Positions 8,353 to 17,341 of a stretch of 64,000 bases of DNA are shown here, piece after piece. Below the pieces are notes generated by a model. The model saw nothing but the letters and a program-made list of their open reading frames with translations, had not been told where the DNA came from and did not search any database. The DNA lies in NCBI GenBank assembly GCA_963422675.2, contig CAXVYS010000021.1:124001-188000 (forward strand). Direction: 5' to 3'. Source of the stretch: UBA4416 sp963422675 (GTDB lineage Bacteria; Bacteroidota; Bacteroidia; B-17B0; Aurantibacillaceae). Position 1 is the first letter of the stretch; every line of letters starts with the position of its first letter. Both the position numbers and the translations under genes were made by a program.

Positions 8353-9594
8353 ATGTTTGCAAAAGCAAGAACTTTATACTCTGCCTCAGGCTACAATTTC
8401 CCACTGCTAATAGCCTTTTTGTTGCCCTTTGGAATTAATTATGCGCCAATTCTCATTCTTTGGACCATTTGTTATTTATTTCTGGGCGACCCGGTAAATG
8501 GCTTTAAAAAAGTATTTAAAAATTCATGGAGCTATGTATTATTAGGTTATTTCTTTTTGCATGTTGCAGCTTATTGGTTTTCCATAAATAAAGAAGAAGC
8601 CCTCACCAGCATTGAAGTGAAAATGAGCTTTTTTGCATTCCCCTTATTATTGTTTTGTATTGATTATGATCAGGTAAAAGTCAAAAAAATAATTATCACC
8701 TTTGTTTCCGGTTGCTTGATATCAGTTGTGTTTTGCCTGTTCAAAGCATTTTACATGTATCTTTTCGAACATAAAAACGCGTTCTTTTATTCAGAATTTT
8801 CCACTTTTCTGCACCCCAGTTATTTAGCCATGTATTTAGTGCTGGCTCAGCTAATCGTAATGTTGTATTATAAAAAGTGGTTGGCTCATATTTCCAACCT
8901 CAATTATAAAATAGGATTTATAACCTGCATATTTATTGCCGGCATTTTTCTCTCTTCTTCAAAAATGGGCATCATTTCAGCATTCCTTTTATTGCCTGCT
9001 ACTTTTGCGGTGATACTCTTTAACCGCGGATATAAAAAAACAATCGCAGGGTTAATCCTATCCCTTGTAATAGGCCTTTTTGTTGTCTATAAATTATTTC
9101 CTTCCCCATTCGAAAGAATTAAAGTAGCCTTTACGGTTACTTCTTCTTCCGCAGAAATTGACAAAACCGCCACAGAAAGCACTGCTGTAAGGATCCTGAT
9201 ATGGCAAGAAGCTGTAAAAATTATAAAAGAAAATGTCATAACCGGTGTAACCCCCGGCGATACAAACGATCGCTTATACAAAGCCTATGAAGAAAATGGG
9301 ATGACAGGAGCCCTGGCTAAAAAACTCAATGCGCATAATCAATACCTTCAAACCTTTATAGGAAGCGGCTTTGTTGGGTTTCTTTTATTGTGCATTTTGA
9401 CGGTGTATTGTATTGTACTGGCTTTTATTAAACGGAATTATATGCTGGCTTTGTTTAGTATATTAATGACGTTTAATTTCCTGGTAGAATCCATGCTTCA
9501 AGCCCAGGCAGGGATTGTGTTTTTTGTATTTTTCCTTTGTATGTTTCTACAATATAATCTCTCAAAATTAAATGATCCCACAAAGCAACATTAA
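8353..9594 (+). CDS. O-antigen ligase/polymerase-like membrane protein (Wzy_C family)
   Basis: The 413-residue protein is almost entirely hydrophobic, with roughly ten membrane segments and one large periplasmic loop (about residues 255-330). That loop contains the arginine-bearing AVRILIWQEAVKII and the HNQYLQTFIGSGFVG motif that defines the O-antigen ligase/Wzy_C family. Such proteins polymerise repeat units or ligate glycan to lipid A core or protein in the periplasm. Ligase and polymerase cannot be told apart from this sequence. It closes the tightly spaced run that starts at 2444; the next gene is 88 bases away. Confidence 0.82.
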   Translation: MFAKARTLYSASGYNFPLLIAFLLPFGINYAPILILWTICYLFLGDPVNGFKKVFKNSWSYVLLGYFFLHVAAYWFSINKEEALTSIEVKMSFFAFPLLLFCIDYDQVKVKKIIITFVSGCLISVVFCLFKAFYMYLFEHKNAFFYSEFSTFLHPSYLAMYLVLAQLIVMLYYKKWLAHISNLNYKIGFITCIFIAGIFLSSSKMGIISAFLLLPATFAVILFNRGYKKTIAGLILSLVIGLFVVYKLFPSPFERIKVAFTVTSSSAEIDKTATESTAVRILIWQEAVKIIKENVITGVTPGDTNDRLYKAYEENGMTGALAKKLNAHNQYLQTFIGSGFVGFLLLCILTVYCIVLAFIKRNYMLALFSILMTFNFLVESMLQAQAGIVFFVFFLCMFLQYNLSKLNDPTKQH

Positions 9595-9682
9595 ACATAG
9601 TCACTTTTTAAAATGATTTTTTTATGGCCATTAAAACTTTTAGTACTTTCATACTTCTTTTAACTTTCTAAATTTCAGATAC

Positions 9683-10894
9683 ATGATCCCGTTTTCTCCA
9701 CCACGCATCGATGATAAAATAATTGCAGAAGTTACTGCCGCTTTAAGATCAGGATGGATCACAACAGGTCCACGCACCAAGGAATTCGAAAAAAAACTCT
9801 CTGCTTATTGTGGAAATAAAAATACGATTTGTCTTAATTCCGCCACTGCCGGCCTTGAAATTATGTTGCGTTGGTTTGGAGTAGGCGAGGGAGATGAAGT
9901 TATTTTGCCTGCCTACACCTATTCTGCTACAGCCAATGTTGTAATGCATGTGGGAGCAAAGCCGGTTTTTGTAGATGTAAATGCAGATGATTTTAATATC
10001 AATGTTGCTGAAATAGAAAAAGCAATCACCGAACGTACCAAAGTAATTATGCCGGTTGATTTTGCAGGATATCCGTGTGATTACAATGAAATCAATCAAC
10101 TGGTTATAAAACATGCTTCCACTTTTAAAGCAAAAACAGAAGTTCAAAAAACCTTAGGCCGTATCCTCGTATTATCTGATGCAGCGCACTCTTTAGGCGC
10201 TACCTATCATTTAAAAAAATGCGGTTCATTAACTGATGTATCTGTCTTTTCATTTCACGCGGTAAAAAACCTCACAACAGCCGAAGGCGGAGCTGTTGCT
10301 TTAAATTTGCCGGAACCGTTTAATAACGAAGAAGTCTATAAATATTTATGTGTACTTACCTTACACGGCCAAAATAAAGATGCTTTAGCTAAAACTCAAA
10401 AAGGAAACTGGAAGTACGATATTGTAGAAGCCGGCTACAAGTGCAATATGACGGATATTACTGCAGCTATTGGCTTAGTGGAATTAGAACGGTACGATAA
10501 CGATACACAACTAAAACGAAAACATATTTTTGAAGCGTATAACGAAGCCTTTAAAAAAGATACTCGTTTTCAGATTCCCACTCATGTGACCCAAGCCAAA
10601 AACGGCTGTTACCATTTATATCCCTTAAGAATTAATGGTATTACAGAAGATCAGCGTGATCTCATAATTAAGGAGATCTTTGATTGTGATGTGTCTGTTA
10701 ACGTTCATTTTATTCCGGTACCTGCTATGTCTTTTTATAAAAATTTAGGATATAGCCTGCAAAATTATCCTGTTACTTATGATAATTTTAGCCGGGAAAT
10801 TTCTTTACCTGTTTATTATGATTTAACCGATGAGCAGGTGAAAACCGTTGTAAACGCGGTTGTTAGCTCAGTAAATAAAGTTTTAGGAAATTAA
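9683..10894 (+). CDS. DegT/DnrJ/EryC1/StrS aminotransferase
   Basis: The protein (403 residues) is a PLP-dependent sugar aminotransferase. The internal aldimine lysine is K195 in FSFHAVKNLTTAEGGAV, and the PLP-pyridine aspartate is D166 in SDAAHS. The N-terminus has the family sequence PFSPPRIDD and the SGWITTGP turn. It converts a nucleotide-linked keto sugar to an amino sugar using glutamate, supplying the amino sugar that the AAC(3)-like and deacetylase genes upstream could modify. The length is slightly above the usual 370-390 residues because of a Lys-rich insert around 140-160. It is separated by 88 and 100 bases from its neighbours. Confidence 0.9.
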   Translation: MIPFSPPRIDDKIIAEVTAALRSGWITTGPRTKEFEKKLSAYCGNKNTICLNSATAGLEIMLRWFGVGEGDEVILPAYTYSATANVVMHVGAKPVFVDVNADDFNINVAEIEKAITERTKVIMPVDFAGYPCDYNEINQLVIKHASTFKAKTEVQKTLGRILVLSDAAHSLGATYHLKKCGSLTDVSVFSFHAVKNLTTAEGGAVALNLPEPFNNEEVYKYLCVLTLHGQNKDALAKTQKGNWKYDIVEAGYKCNMTDITAAIGLVELERYDNDTQLKRKHIFEAYNEAFKKDTRFQIPTHVTQAKNGCYHLYPLRINGITEDQRDLIIKEIFDCDVSVNVHFIPVPAMSFYKNLGYSLQNYPVTYDNFSREISLPVYYDLTDEQVKTVVNAVVSSVNKVLGN

Positions 10895-10967
10895 CGGCTT
10901 CCATCTCTTTTTATTACCTTTTTTCTTCATGGTTCATATCTCTGTGTGTATATTCAACCTCAATTTG

Positions 10968-10975
10968 TAAATTTG
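10968..10975 (+). promoter_or_regulatory. Candidate -7 element TAAATTTG for the sugar transferase gene
   Basis: The octamer matches TAnnTTTG exactly and lies 19 bases before the TTG start of the sugar transferase. The start of transcription would be near 10982. No clear -33 TTG is seen. Confidence 0.45.
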
Positions 10976-10994
10976 CAGTTATAATCGTTAACTT

Positions 10995-11585
10995 TTGTTG
11001 AAACGCCTGTTTGATATTATTGCTTCGTTGATCGGGATCCTTATTCTGCTTCCTTTTTTTATTCTCATTGCCTTCATCATTATTATCAATAGTGGCTTTC
11101 CGGTATTTTATTTACAAACCCGTGTAGGGAAAAATAACACCAATTTTAGGTTGTTTAAGTTCAGAACGATGCGGGTCCATTCCGATAAAATGGGATTACT
11201 AACGGTTGGCGGCCGTGATCCCCGTATTACGGGAATAGGCTATTATTTAAGGAAATATAAAATAGATGAATTGCCTCAATTGTTCAACGTCTTAGTTGGA
11301 ACCATGAGCCTGGTGGGCCCACGCCCGGAAGTAAGAAAATATGTAGATTTGTATAATGCCGAGCAATTAGGGGTATTGTCAGTAAAGCCTGGCATCACTG
11401 ACTTTGCGTCCCTTCAATTTATAAATGAAAATGAATTACTTTCCCGGTCGGCCAATCCAGAGCAAACCTATATATCGGAAGTAATGCCTCAAAAGCTGAA
11501 CCTTAATAAAAAATACATTGAGCAAAAGGGTTTCTTTACGGACCTTAACATCATTTTTGCAACCCTTAAAAAAATTGTTACCTGA
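10995..11585 (+). CDS. Undecaprenyl-phosphate sugar-1-phosphate transferase (initiating, PglC/WcaJ type)
   Basis: At 196 residues this is the short form of the bacterial sugar transferase family: one N-terminal membrane helix (about residues 7-30) followed by the catalytic domain. Key motifs are QTRVGKNNTNFRLFKFRTM, then KIDELPQLFNVL and GTMSLVGPRPE, which hold the catalytic Asp-Glu and the phosphate-binding Pro-Arg-Pro. It moves a sugar-1-phosphate from a UDP-sugar to undecaprenyl phosphate and so starts repeat-unit assembly. Two adjacent TTG codons (10995 and 10998) are possible starts; no ATG is available before the membrane helix. It is placed at the end of the polysaccharide locus. Confidence 0.9.
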   Translation: MLKRLFDIIASLIGILILLPFFILIAFIIIINSGFPVFYLQTRVGKNNTNFRLFKFRTMRVHSDKMGLLTVGGRDPRITGIGYYLRKYKIDELPQLFNVLVGTMSLVGPRPEVRKYVDLYNAEQLGVLSVKPGITDFASLQFINENELLSRSANPEQTYISEVMPQKLNLNKKYIEQKGFFTDLNIIFATLKKIVT

Positions 11586-11673
11586 GCCATTGGGATTTTT
11601 TAGCTTTTTTGTTTATAACAAATCCATTAAATAAAATAAACCCTTTTTATATTTACCACTTAAATAAAAAATT

Positions 11674-12315
11674 ATGAAGAATCTATCCCTTATACTAAAT
11701 GGAGTGTTAGCCATTGCCGTAGCTATTTTATTTTACCAGGTACAAGCGTTAAAATCGGCGGTTATGCCGACAGGAAACAGCACCGAAACCTCCGGGGTTG
11801 CGGTAAAACCAACTATTGTTTCGAGTTCAACTAATTTAGGCGATGCTAAAATTGCGTATGTAAATACCGATAGTATTAATGAACACTATGCGTATATAGC
11901 CGATTTCACGAAAGTACTGCGTGGAAAAAAAGCAACACTTGAAGCTCAAATGGAAAGTATGACCATTAAATTCCAAAACGAATACCAGGCCTTTCAACAG
12001 TCTGCTCAGGCAGGTATTGCTCCCCAGGGTGAATTGATGAAAACAGAAGAAAGTTTAAAAAGACAACAACAGGATCTGGCTAATAAAGAAATGCAAATGC
12101 AGAACTTAGGGGTTGAGTTGGAAGAAAAAAATATGGAATTGAACAAAAATGTGAAAGAATATTTATTAAGATATAACAACGGTAAATTCGATTATATTTT
12201 ATCTTATTCAGATATGATGCCTACAATTTTATTAACTAATCCTAAGCTGGACATTACGCCTGATATATTAAAGGGCTTGAACGAAGAATATAAAACTAAA
12301 AAAGGAAAGAAATAA
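11674..12315 (+). CDS. OmpH/Skp family periplasmic chaperone-like protein
   Basis: The 213-residue protein has an N-terminal hydrophobic anchor or uncleaved signal (NLSLILNGVLAIAVAILFY), a linker, and then the OmpH/Skp domain beginning KIAYVNTDSINEHY. Residues about 90-165 form a long charged, Gln-rich coiled coil, as expected for the tentacles of Skp. Family members hold unfolded outer-membrane proteins in the periplasm. In Bacteroidota several paralogues are usual, so this one may be specialised. Its stop overlaps the next start by one base (TAATG). Confidence 0.85.
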   Translation: MKNLSLILNGVLAIAVAILFYQVQALKSAVMPTGNSTETSGVAVKPTIVSSSTNLGDAKIAYVNTDSINEHYAYIADFTKVLRGKKATLEAQMESMTIKFQNEYQAFQQSAQAGIAPQGELMKTEESLKRQQQDLANKEMQMQNLGVELEEKNMELNKNVKEYLLRYNNGKFDYILSYSDMMPTILLTNPKLDITPDILKGLNEEYKTKKGKK

Positions 12316-12716
12316 TGGAAGATAAAAAAGCATTACTCAGCAAAATTATGCATGTACATCATTTTCATGAAACCTTTAAAATAGGGAATGCAAATGAACC
12401 TACCTTAATAGAAGAAAAGGATTATACACTTCGTTACAATTTAATTAAGGAAGAAAATGATGAGTACCTCGATGCCTGTAAAAATGGCGACCTGGTTGAA
12501 ATTGCGGATGCTTTAGGCGATCAGCTGTATATATTATTTGGTACCGTATTAAAACATGGTTTGCAACATAAAATAGAAGAAGTGTTCGATGAGATTCAAC
12601 GAAGTAATATGAGTAAGCTGGATGAACAGGGAAATCCTATTTACCGGGAAGATGGAAAGATCTTAAAAAGTAACCTCTATTTTCGTCCTAATATAAAAGA
12701 GATCTTAAACGCTTAG
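12315..12716 (+). CDS. MazG-like nucleotide pyrophosphohydrolase
   Basis: The 133-residue protein has the all-alpha NTP pyrophosphohydrolase signature: the KEENDEY helix (EExxE) followed by EIADALGDQLYILFG, which provides the metal-binding ExxD. Such small MazG-fold enzymes hydrolyse NTPs, dNTPs or phosphoribosyl-ATP to the monophosphate plus pyrophosphate. The His-rich start (MHVHHFHETF) and the ending NLYFRPNIKEIL are typical of the phosphoribosyl-ATP-pyrophosphohydrolase-like branch found as a single gene in Bacteroidota. The gene is translationally coupled to the OmpH-like gene. The substrate is not known. Confidence 0.78.
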   Translation: MEDKKALLSKIMHVHHFHETFKIGNANEPTLIEEKDYTLRYNLIKEENDEYLDACKNGDLVEIADALGDQLYILFGTVLKHGLQHKIEEVFDEIQRSNMSKLDEQGNPIYREDGKILKSNLYFRPNIKEILNA

Positions 12717-12867
12717 CCTTGTAAAAGCCTTATTACCAGAGCGTTTACTGCAATGTTAATAATGTTAAAGTTTTGAAATAGAATGGTTTACCGAATTTAT
12801 TTTGTATAATTTTAGACCCGATTTGGATTTTTAAACACATCAAGTCGATTCGATAACCTAATATAAT

Positions 12868-15480
12868 ATGAATAAGTTCCTGTTCTTTTTTCTTTTGTTC
12901 TTTGTAAAATCTATACTGGCGCAATCTCCCCAACAAATTTCCTATCAGGGTGTTGCCCGAAATGCTTCCGGTATCCTGTTATCCAATACTACCATTGCCG
13001 TTAAATTTGATATCCATCAGGGTTCTGCGGCCGGTTCGGTGGTGTTTACCGAACAACAGCAGGGGGGGACAGGATTAACAACTAATTCTTTCGGTTTATT
13101 TACAACATCTATAGGTTCTGTCAATAATTTGAATGTCATCAATTGGTCAAACGGTCCCTTTTTTATGGAAGTTTCAATTGATCCTTTAAACGGAACCGCC
13201 TATCATTCGGTGGGAATTCAGCAACTGATGAGTGTGCCTTATGCTTTGTATGCCGAGAAAGCAGGTAATACCACTCCCACACCTACCATATCCATTAATG
13301 CTCCTAATACCATTTCTAATCCCTCAGCAGGAACCTACAGCATTACAATTCCTTCTTCCCCGGCCTATTCGTCGGGTGCCGGGATTTCTATAACAGGTGG
13401 TATTATTTCAAATACAGCATCCAATCAAACAGTTACCATCGCAGGTGCAGGTGCATCAACCGTTACAGGTACTTATCCCAACTTTACCATTCATTCACCA
13501 ACGGTGGCTTCTGTTGTAACCCCCACCATTACCGGCACAGGCGCAACTTCTGTTACGGGCACTTACCCTTCGTTAACCATCAATACACCCACCACACAAC
13601 TCTATATAGCCGGAACAGGAATTGATGTTACAGGTGGAATCATTACCAATATTGCCACAGATAAAACAGTAACCATTACAGGTACAGGCGCATCAACGGT
13701 TACAGGTGTTTATCCCAACTTTACGATTAATTCTCCAACAATGGTAGCTGCTGTAACCCCCACCATTACAGGAGCAGGCGCAACTTCTGTTACAGGTACT
13801 TATCCGTCATTAACCATTAATACACCTACAACTCAGGTATATACTGCCGGAAACGGGATCGACATTACGGGCGGAGTAATTACCAATACGTTATCTTCCA
13901 TTACTACCACTATTACAGGTTTCGGGTTGGCAGCAGTATCATCTCCTTCAACAAATGTATACCATGTAACTGTTCCAACCTCCACATTAACGGTTACCGG
14001 AAATTCAATCTCTATTAATCCGGGAAATACACAGGTATTGCCTACGTATAGTTTAACCGCAGGAAATCCAAACCTTACCCTCAATCAAACCGGAAATAAT
14101 TATACTATTACTCCTGTAACTCCTACTTTAAATGTATCGGGAGGAAGTTTATCAGGAGCTTATCCTTCCCAAACATTAACCATTCCAAGTTCCTCTACCA
14201 CATTGGTTCAGGGAAATAACATCACGTTAAATCAGGCAGGCAATACATACACCGTTAGTAGTATTACCCCAACATTAACAGCGGGACCAAATGTTACCAT
14301 AACTCCTTTGGGTGCCAGTAATGTGTATACGATTACTGCAGGAACCACCTCTTATACAGGTACAGCTAACAACATTTCAGTATCAGGTAATACCCTTAAT
14401 TTAATACCAACGGCTGTTACTACGGGCACTTACGGGGCTTCGGCAACCAATGCTGTGCCAACCTTTTCGGTTGATAATTTCGGCAGGTTAACAGCAGCGT
14501 CTCAATATACACTTGCTATTTCAGGAGATATAACAGGTTCTGTAAATACATCTACCGTGTCAAAATTAAGAGGGGTTTCCGTATCGTCGGTTGTGCCAAC
14601 CACTAATCAGGTATTGCAGTATAATGGTGTATCCTGGATTCCATCAACGTTATCCGCTGACTGGAGTTTGGTAGGAAATGCCGGAACCACGGCCTCTAAT
14701 TTTATTGGAACAACCGATAATAACGGGTTTTACCTGAAAACAAATAACTTAGAAAGAGCCAATTTTACGGTGGCGAATAACCTTAATTTATTTATGGGAG
14801 ATAATGTCAATTCCGGAGCCCTTAATCTAAACGGGAATATACCTAATAGCATCAAGGTACTGGAAGCTGCAACCATCACTAATGGTTCAGCTCTTAAAAT
14901 CATGGCCGGCGATTCTAAAACAGGTTCTTCCAATGCAACAGGAGGAATTTTAAGTTTAGTTTCAGGTGCCAGTACTGGTAATGTGGGTTCTACGATTGAT
15001 TTCTTTACGGCAAGCCCCGGAGGGAGTGGTTCAACGCGTTCTAACCCTGATCTCAAAATGAGGCTTACCGAAAGTGGTCAATTATTAATCGGTAGCACAA
15101 CCGGTTATTCTGCTAATTCAAAATTAGTTATAGCAGATGGGCATATCGAAAGCCTTCAAACAACAGGACCTTCTATTGTTGCTCTTCCTCTTCTTGTAAC
15201 GGCATCGTTAGGAAGTACGTCTACGGATGTGGTTGGAACCGTTACGATCACTACTCCTTTAAGCGGATTATTGTCGTCGGGAAATTATGCTAAAATAACA
15301 TTTAATAAAACGTACGGTTCTACGCCAATTGTAATACTCACACCAACCAATGCGAATGCTGCGGGTATAGGAATGTATATTACAGGAACTACCTTAACGG
15401 ATTTTACAATAGCTTTTTCGCAATCTGCGGCCCTGCTGTCGTCGTATACTTTTAATTACATTGTATTGGAAGGGAAATAA
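12868..15480 (+). CDS. Large secreted repeat protein, adhesin-like
   Basis: This is an 870-residue protein with a signal peptide (MNKFLFFFLLFFVKSILAQ). Residues about 20-135 form a domain common at the N-terminus of Bacteroidota surface proteins (PQQISYQGVARNASGILL), ending MSVPYALYAEKAG. The middle is Thr/Ser/Gly/Asn-rich beta sequence, with two tandem 79-residue units (13429-13902) and looser copies after them. The last 130 residues resemble a tail-fibre-like beta domain (SPGGSGSTRSNPDLKMRLTE, then a beta-rich end). No T9SS sorting domain is seen. I infer an extracellular or surface structural role; no enzymatic motif was found. Confidence 0.75.
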   Translation: MNKFLFFFLLFFVKSILAQSPQQISYQGVARNASGILLSNTTIAVKFDIHQGSAAGSVVFTEQQQGGTGLTTNSFGLFTTSIGSVNNLNVINWSNGPFFMEVSIDPLNGTAYHSVGIQQLMSVPYALYAEKAGNTTPTPTISINAPNTISNPSAGTYSITIPSSPAYSSGAGISITGGIISNTASNQTVTIAGAGASTVTGTYPNFTIHSPTVASVVTPTITGTGATSVTGTYPSLTINTPTTQLYIAGTGIDVTGGIITNIATDKTVTITGTGASTVTGVYPNFTINSPTMVAAVTPTITGAGATSVTGTYPSLTINTPTTQVYTAGNGIDITGGVITNTLSSITTTITGFGLAAVSSPSTNVYHVTVPTSTLTVTGNSISINPGNTQVLPTYSLTAGNPNLTLNQTGNNYTITPVTPTLNVSGGSLSGAYPSQTLTIPSSSTTLVQGNNITLNQAGNTYTVSSITPTLTAGPNVTITPLGASNVYTITAGTTSYTGTANNISVSGNTLNLIPTAVTTGTYGASATNAVPTFSVDNFGRLTAASQYTLAISGDITGSVNTSTVSKLRGVSVSSVVPTTNQVLQYNGVSWIPSTLSADWSLVGNAGTTASNFIGTTDNNGFYLKTNNLERANFTVANNLNLFMGDNVNSGALNLNGNIPNSIKVLEAATITNGSALKIMAGDSKTGSSNATGGILSLVSGASTGNVGSTIDFFTASPGGSGSTRSNPDLKMRLTESGQLLIGSTTGYSANSKLVIADGHIESLQTTGPSIVALPLLVTASLGSTSTDVVGTVTITTPLSGLLSSGNYAKITFNKTYGSTPIVILTPTNANAAGIGMYITGTTLTDFTIAFSQSAALLSSYTFNYIVLEGK
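13429..13902 (+). repeat. Two tandem 237-bp in-frame repeats
   Basis: Unit 1 is 13429-13665 and unit 2 is 13666-13902. Each codes for 79 residues and starts with TVTI(A/T)G(A/T)GAST. The shared core TSVTGTYPSLTINTPTTQ is identical in protein sequence, and long stretches are nearly identical in DNA. A partial copy of the unit's end (AGISITGGIISNTASNQ) lies just before unit 1. Confidence 0.85.
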
Positions 15481-15671
15481 TTTCAGTCATCTTTTATTTT
15501 TTTAATCAGACCGGAATTTATAATCTTCATCTATACAAACACGACACATAAAATAGAGTCCTAATTAAAAGCGGTATCTAAACCTAAATATAGTTTATTA
15601 CAGACGAATATGTTTTAATGAATGATTAACTATTTTTAGATGCATCATTAACCCAACACCTGTATGTACAA

Positions 15672-15715
15672 TAAAAAAACCTACGGAAAGTCATAGGTCT
15701 TTTTACTTTTTTTTG
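15672..15715 (+). terminator. Possible rho-independent terminator
   Basis: The arms AAAAACCTA and TAGGTCTTTTT flank a ten-base loop, followed by a run of T. The stem is AT-rich with a small mismatch and lies 190 bases after the adhesin-like gene, so it is only moderately convincing. Confidence 0.4.
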
Positions 15716-15718
15716 TAA

Positions 15719-15726
15719 TATATTTG
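15719..15726 (+). promoter_or_regulatory. Candidate -7 element TATATTTG for the response regulator gene
   Basis: An exact match to TAnnTTTG, 73 bases upstream of the ATG at 15800. Transcription would start near 15733, giving a leader of about 67 bases, longer than for most genes here. Confidence 0.45.
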
Positions 15727-15799
15727 TTTCCGACAACGATTTTTGAATGTAGTGTTGTTATAAGTAATAATATGACTGTGAGTAAGAAATACCTGTTTT

Positions 15800-16447
15800 A
15801 TGGATTTCATAAATAAGAAAATTAAAATTATGGTTGTAGATGACCATGATTTATTGAGAGAAGGTTTGATTACCCTGTTAAGTGCAGTAATGGACTTTGA
15901 TGTAATTGGTCAGACTTCCAATGGAAAAGAAACGCTGTCTTTTTTGGAAGACTATCGTCCGGACGTCATATTACTGGATGTGGATATGCCTATCATGAAT
16001 GGGAGAGAAACATTAATGAAGATACTCAGTCTGTATCCTCACATTAAAGTAATTATGCTGACGATGCATGGCGGTATGGCTTATGAATCAACATTTATGA
16101 CACTTGGTTCTCATTCGTTTTTGGTAAAAAACACAAACAGTGATGAAATTATTAAAGCCATCAGATCTGTTATTAAAGGCCGGTATTATTATAGTACAAT
16201 TCCCCAAACGATAAATGTGGAAGCTATTTGCGAGAAACACTTACAGCTTTCGTTAAACGAACGCGAACGGGAGATATTGGAATTTATCTGTGATAACAAA
16301 ACCAATAAATTTATTTCCGAATCCTTAAAATTAAGTGAAAACACAATACGGTATTACCGTAAAAATATCTATTCTAAAACACGCACCAATTCTATTACCG
16401 ACCTTGTAAAATATTCCATTAGAAATGGAATTATCTCTGTAGAGTAA
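15800..16447 (+). CDS. NarL/FixJ-family response regulator
   Basis: The 215-residue protein has a receiver domain with the acidic pair D14/D15, phospho-acceptor D60 (VILLDVDMP), T88 and K110, so it should be phosphorylated normally. The C-terminus (about 148-212) is a LuxR/GerE helix-turn-helix with LNEREREILEFICD and SENTIRYYRKNIYSKTRT. It binds DNA as a dimer after phosphorylation by a histidine kinase. No kinase gene is next to it, so it is an orphan here. It is similar in build to the many Bacteroidota regulators that control surface proteins; targets are unknown. Confidence 0.9.
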   Translation: MDFINKKIKIMVVDDHDLLREGLITLLSAVMDFDVIGQTSNGKETLSFLEDYRPDVILLDVDMPIMNGRETLMKILSLYPHIKVIMLTMHGGMAYESTFMTLGSHSFLVKNTNSDEIIKAIRSVIKGRYYYSTIPQTINVEAICEKHLQLSLNEREREILEFICDNKTNKFISESLKLSENTIRYYRKNIYSKTRTNSITDLVKYSIRNGIISVE

Positions 16448-16580
16448 GTTTAGGCTCTTATTAAATATTGTAAACGTTGAATTTTTGGATTTACTTAAAA
16501 TATTTACTATCCCATGGGGTAGTATTACTGAAAGTGTATTATCTGATTTATTTAATTTCTGATTAAATAGGGGAGTCTTC

Positions 16581-17258
16581 TCACTTTACAGAATACCTGT
16601 AAATAACCCCCTCCAGGTAACGTTTACTTTTTTCCGTATAAAATAATTCAAAGCCATTTTTTTCAAATACTTCCTTATATTTTGGGTTAAGGTAAATGCA
16701 GTAAATAGTTCTGGGATACTGTTTTACACTTTCTTTGAGGTTGTCAATCACCTTTTGTAAAATGGTCTCCCCAAAAGGATTAAAGAAGTAAAACACGCCG
16801 GAATTAGGGGGGATCTGGTATTTTGTAGCATCCTCAAATAAAAAATCAATATTGCTTCCCGGATATTTCTTTTGGTAAAGAGCCTTATTTTCATTGGCAT
16901 TGGCAATTAATTCTTTGGCAATATCCACCCCTGTAACATCTGTAAAACCACATTGTTCTGCTACAAACAATGCTCTGCCTTTGCCACAACCAAAATCAAT
17001 AAAAGGCCTGCTTTTAATCGTCTCTGGCAACCTGCTGAAAATAGAAAACAAAATAAAATAGCTCGCCCCCTGGTAATGATGGTTTTGCTCGGAGCTCTCT
17101 CCTGCAAGGGTTAATTTATCAAGGTTTACAATGCTATGCGTATTTATCCCCAGCTGTTTTTCGTACTTCCCTTCGTAGGTAAGGAGCTTAAACGTATTAG
17201 TAAACCCCCGGTAGTATAACGATCTGAAAAAATAGTAAGTGTATTGAAATAGCTTCAT
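16581..17258 (-). CDS. Class I SAM-dependent methyltransferase
   Basis: This protein is about 225 residues long. SAM motif I is FIDFGCGKGRALFVAE, followed by the acidic strand GVDIAKELI, and FYFFNPFGE is a plausible motif IV/post-I segment. The N-terminal 60 residues are aromatic and basic. The frame could start at a TTG at 17267, but that TTG is the end of a TACATTTG promoter element, so the ATG at 17258 (MKLFQYTYYFF) is chosen. The acceptor is unknown; small-molecule, lipid or protein methylation are all possible. The gene is divergent from the (p)ppGpp synthetase gene. Confidence 0.78.
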   Translation of the reverse strand: MKLFQYTYYFFRSLYYRGFTNTFKLLTYEGKYEKQLGINTHSIVNLDKLTLAGESSEQNHHYQGASYFILFSIFSRLPETIKSRPFIDFGCGKGRALFVAEQCGFTDVTGVDIAKELIANANENKALYQKKYPGSNIDFLFEDATKYQIPPNSGVFYFFNPFGETILQKVIDNLKESVKQYPRTIYCIYLNPKYKEVFEKNGFELFYTEKSKRYLEGVIYRYSVK

Positions 17259-17264
17259 TGTCGT

Positions 17265-17272
17265 CAAATGTA
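17265..17272 (-). promoter_or_regulatory. Candidate -7 element TACATTTG for the methyltransferase gene
   Basis: Read on the minus strand this is TACATTTG, an exact TAnnTTTG match. Transcription would begin at or next to the ATG at 17258, so the mRNA may be leaderless or nearly so. Confidence 0.45.
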
Positions 17273-17341
17273 CAATCTTGTCGAATAGTATTGATAAATT
17301 TAATAAAAAAAATTACCTTCATGCTACGAAGAAAGAGCCTT

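Larger units (their letters stand above)
15481..15799. other. Intergenic region of 319 bases
   Basis: There is no credible coding frame. It holds an imperfect hairpin with a T-rich tail (15672-15715) and a TATATTTG promoter element (15719-15726). The first 190 bases are AT-rich with nothing I can name. Confidence 0.6.

Noticed and set aside
16505..16525. TACTATCCC/GGGGTAGTA hairpin between convergent genes
   Set aside because: The loop would be only two bases, one pair is a wobble, and no T run follows, so I do not call it a terminator.
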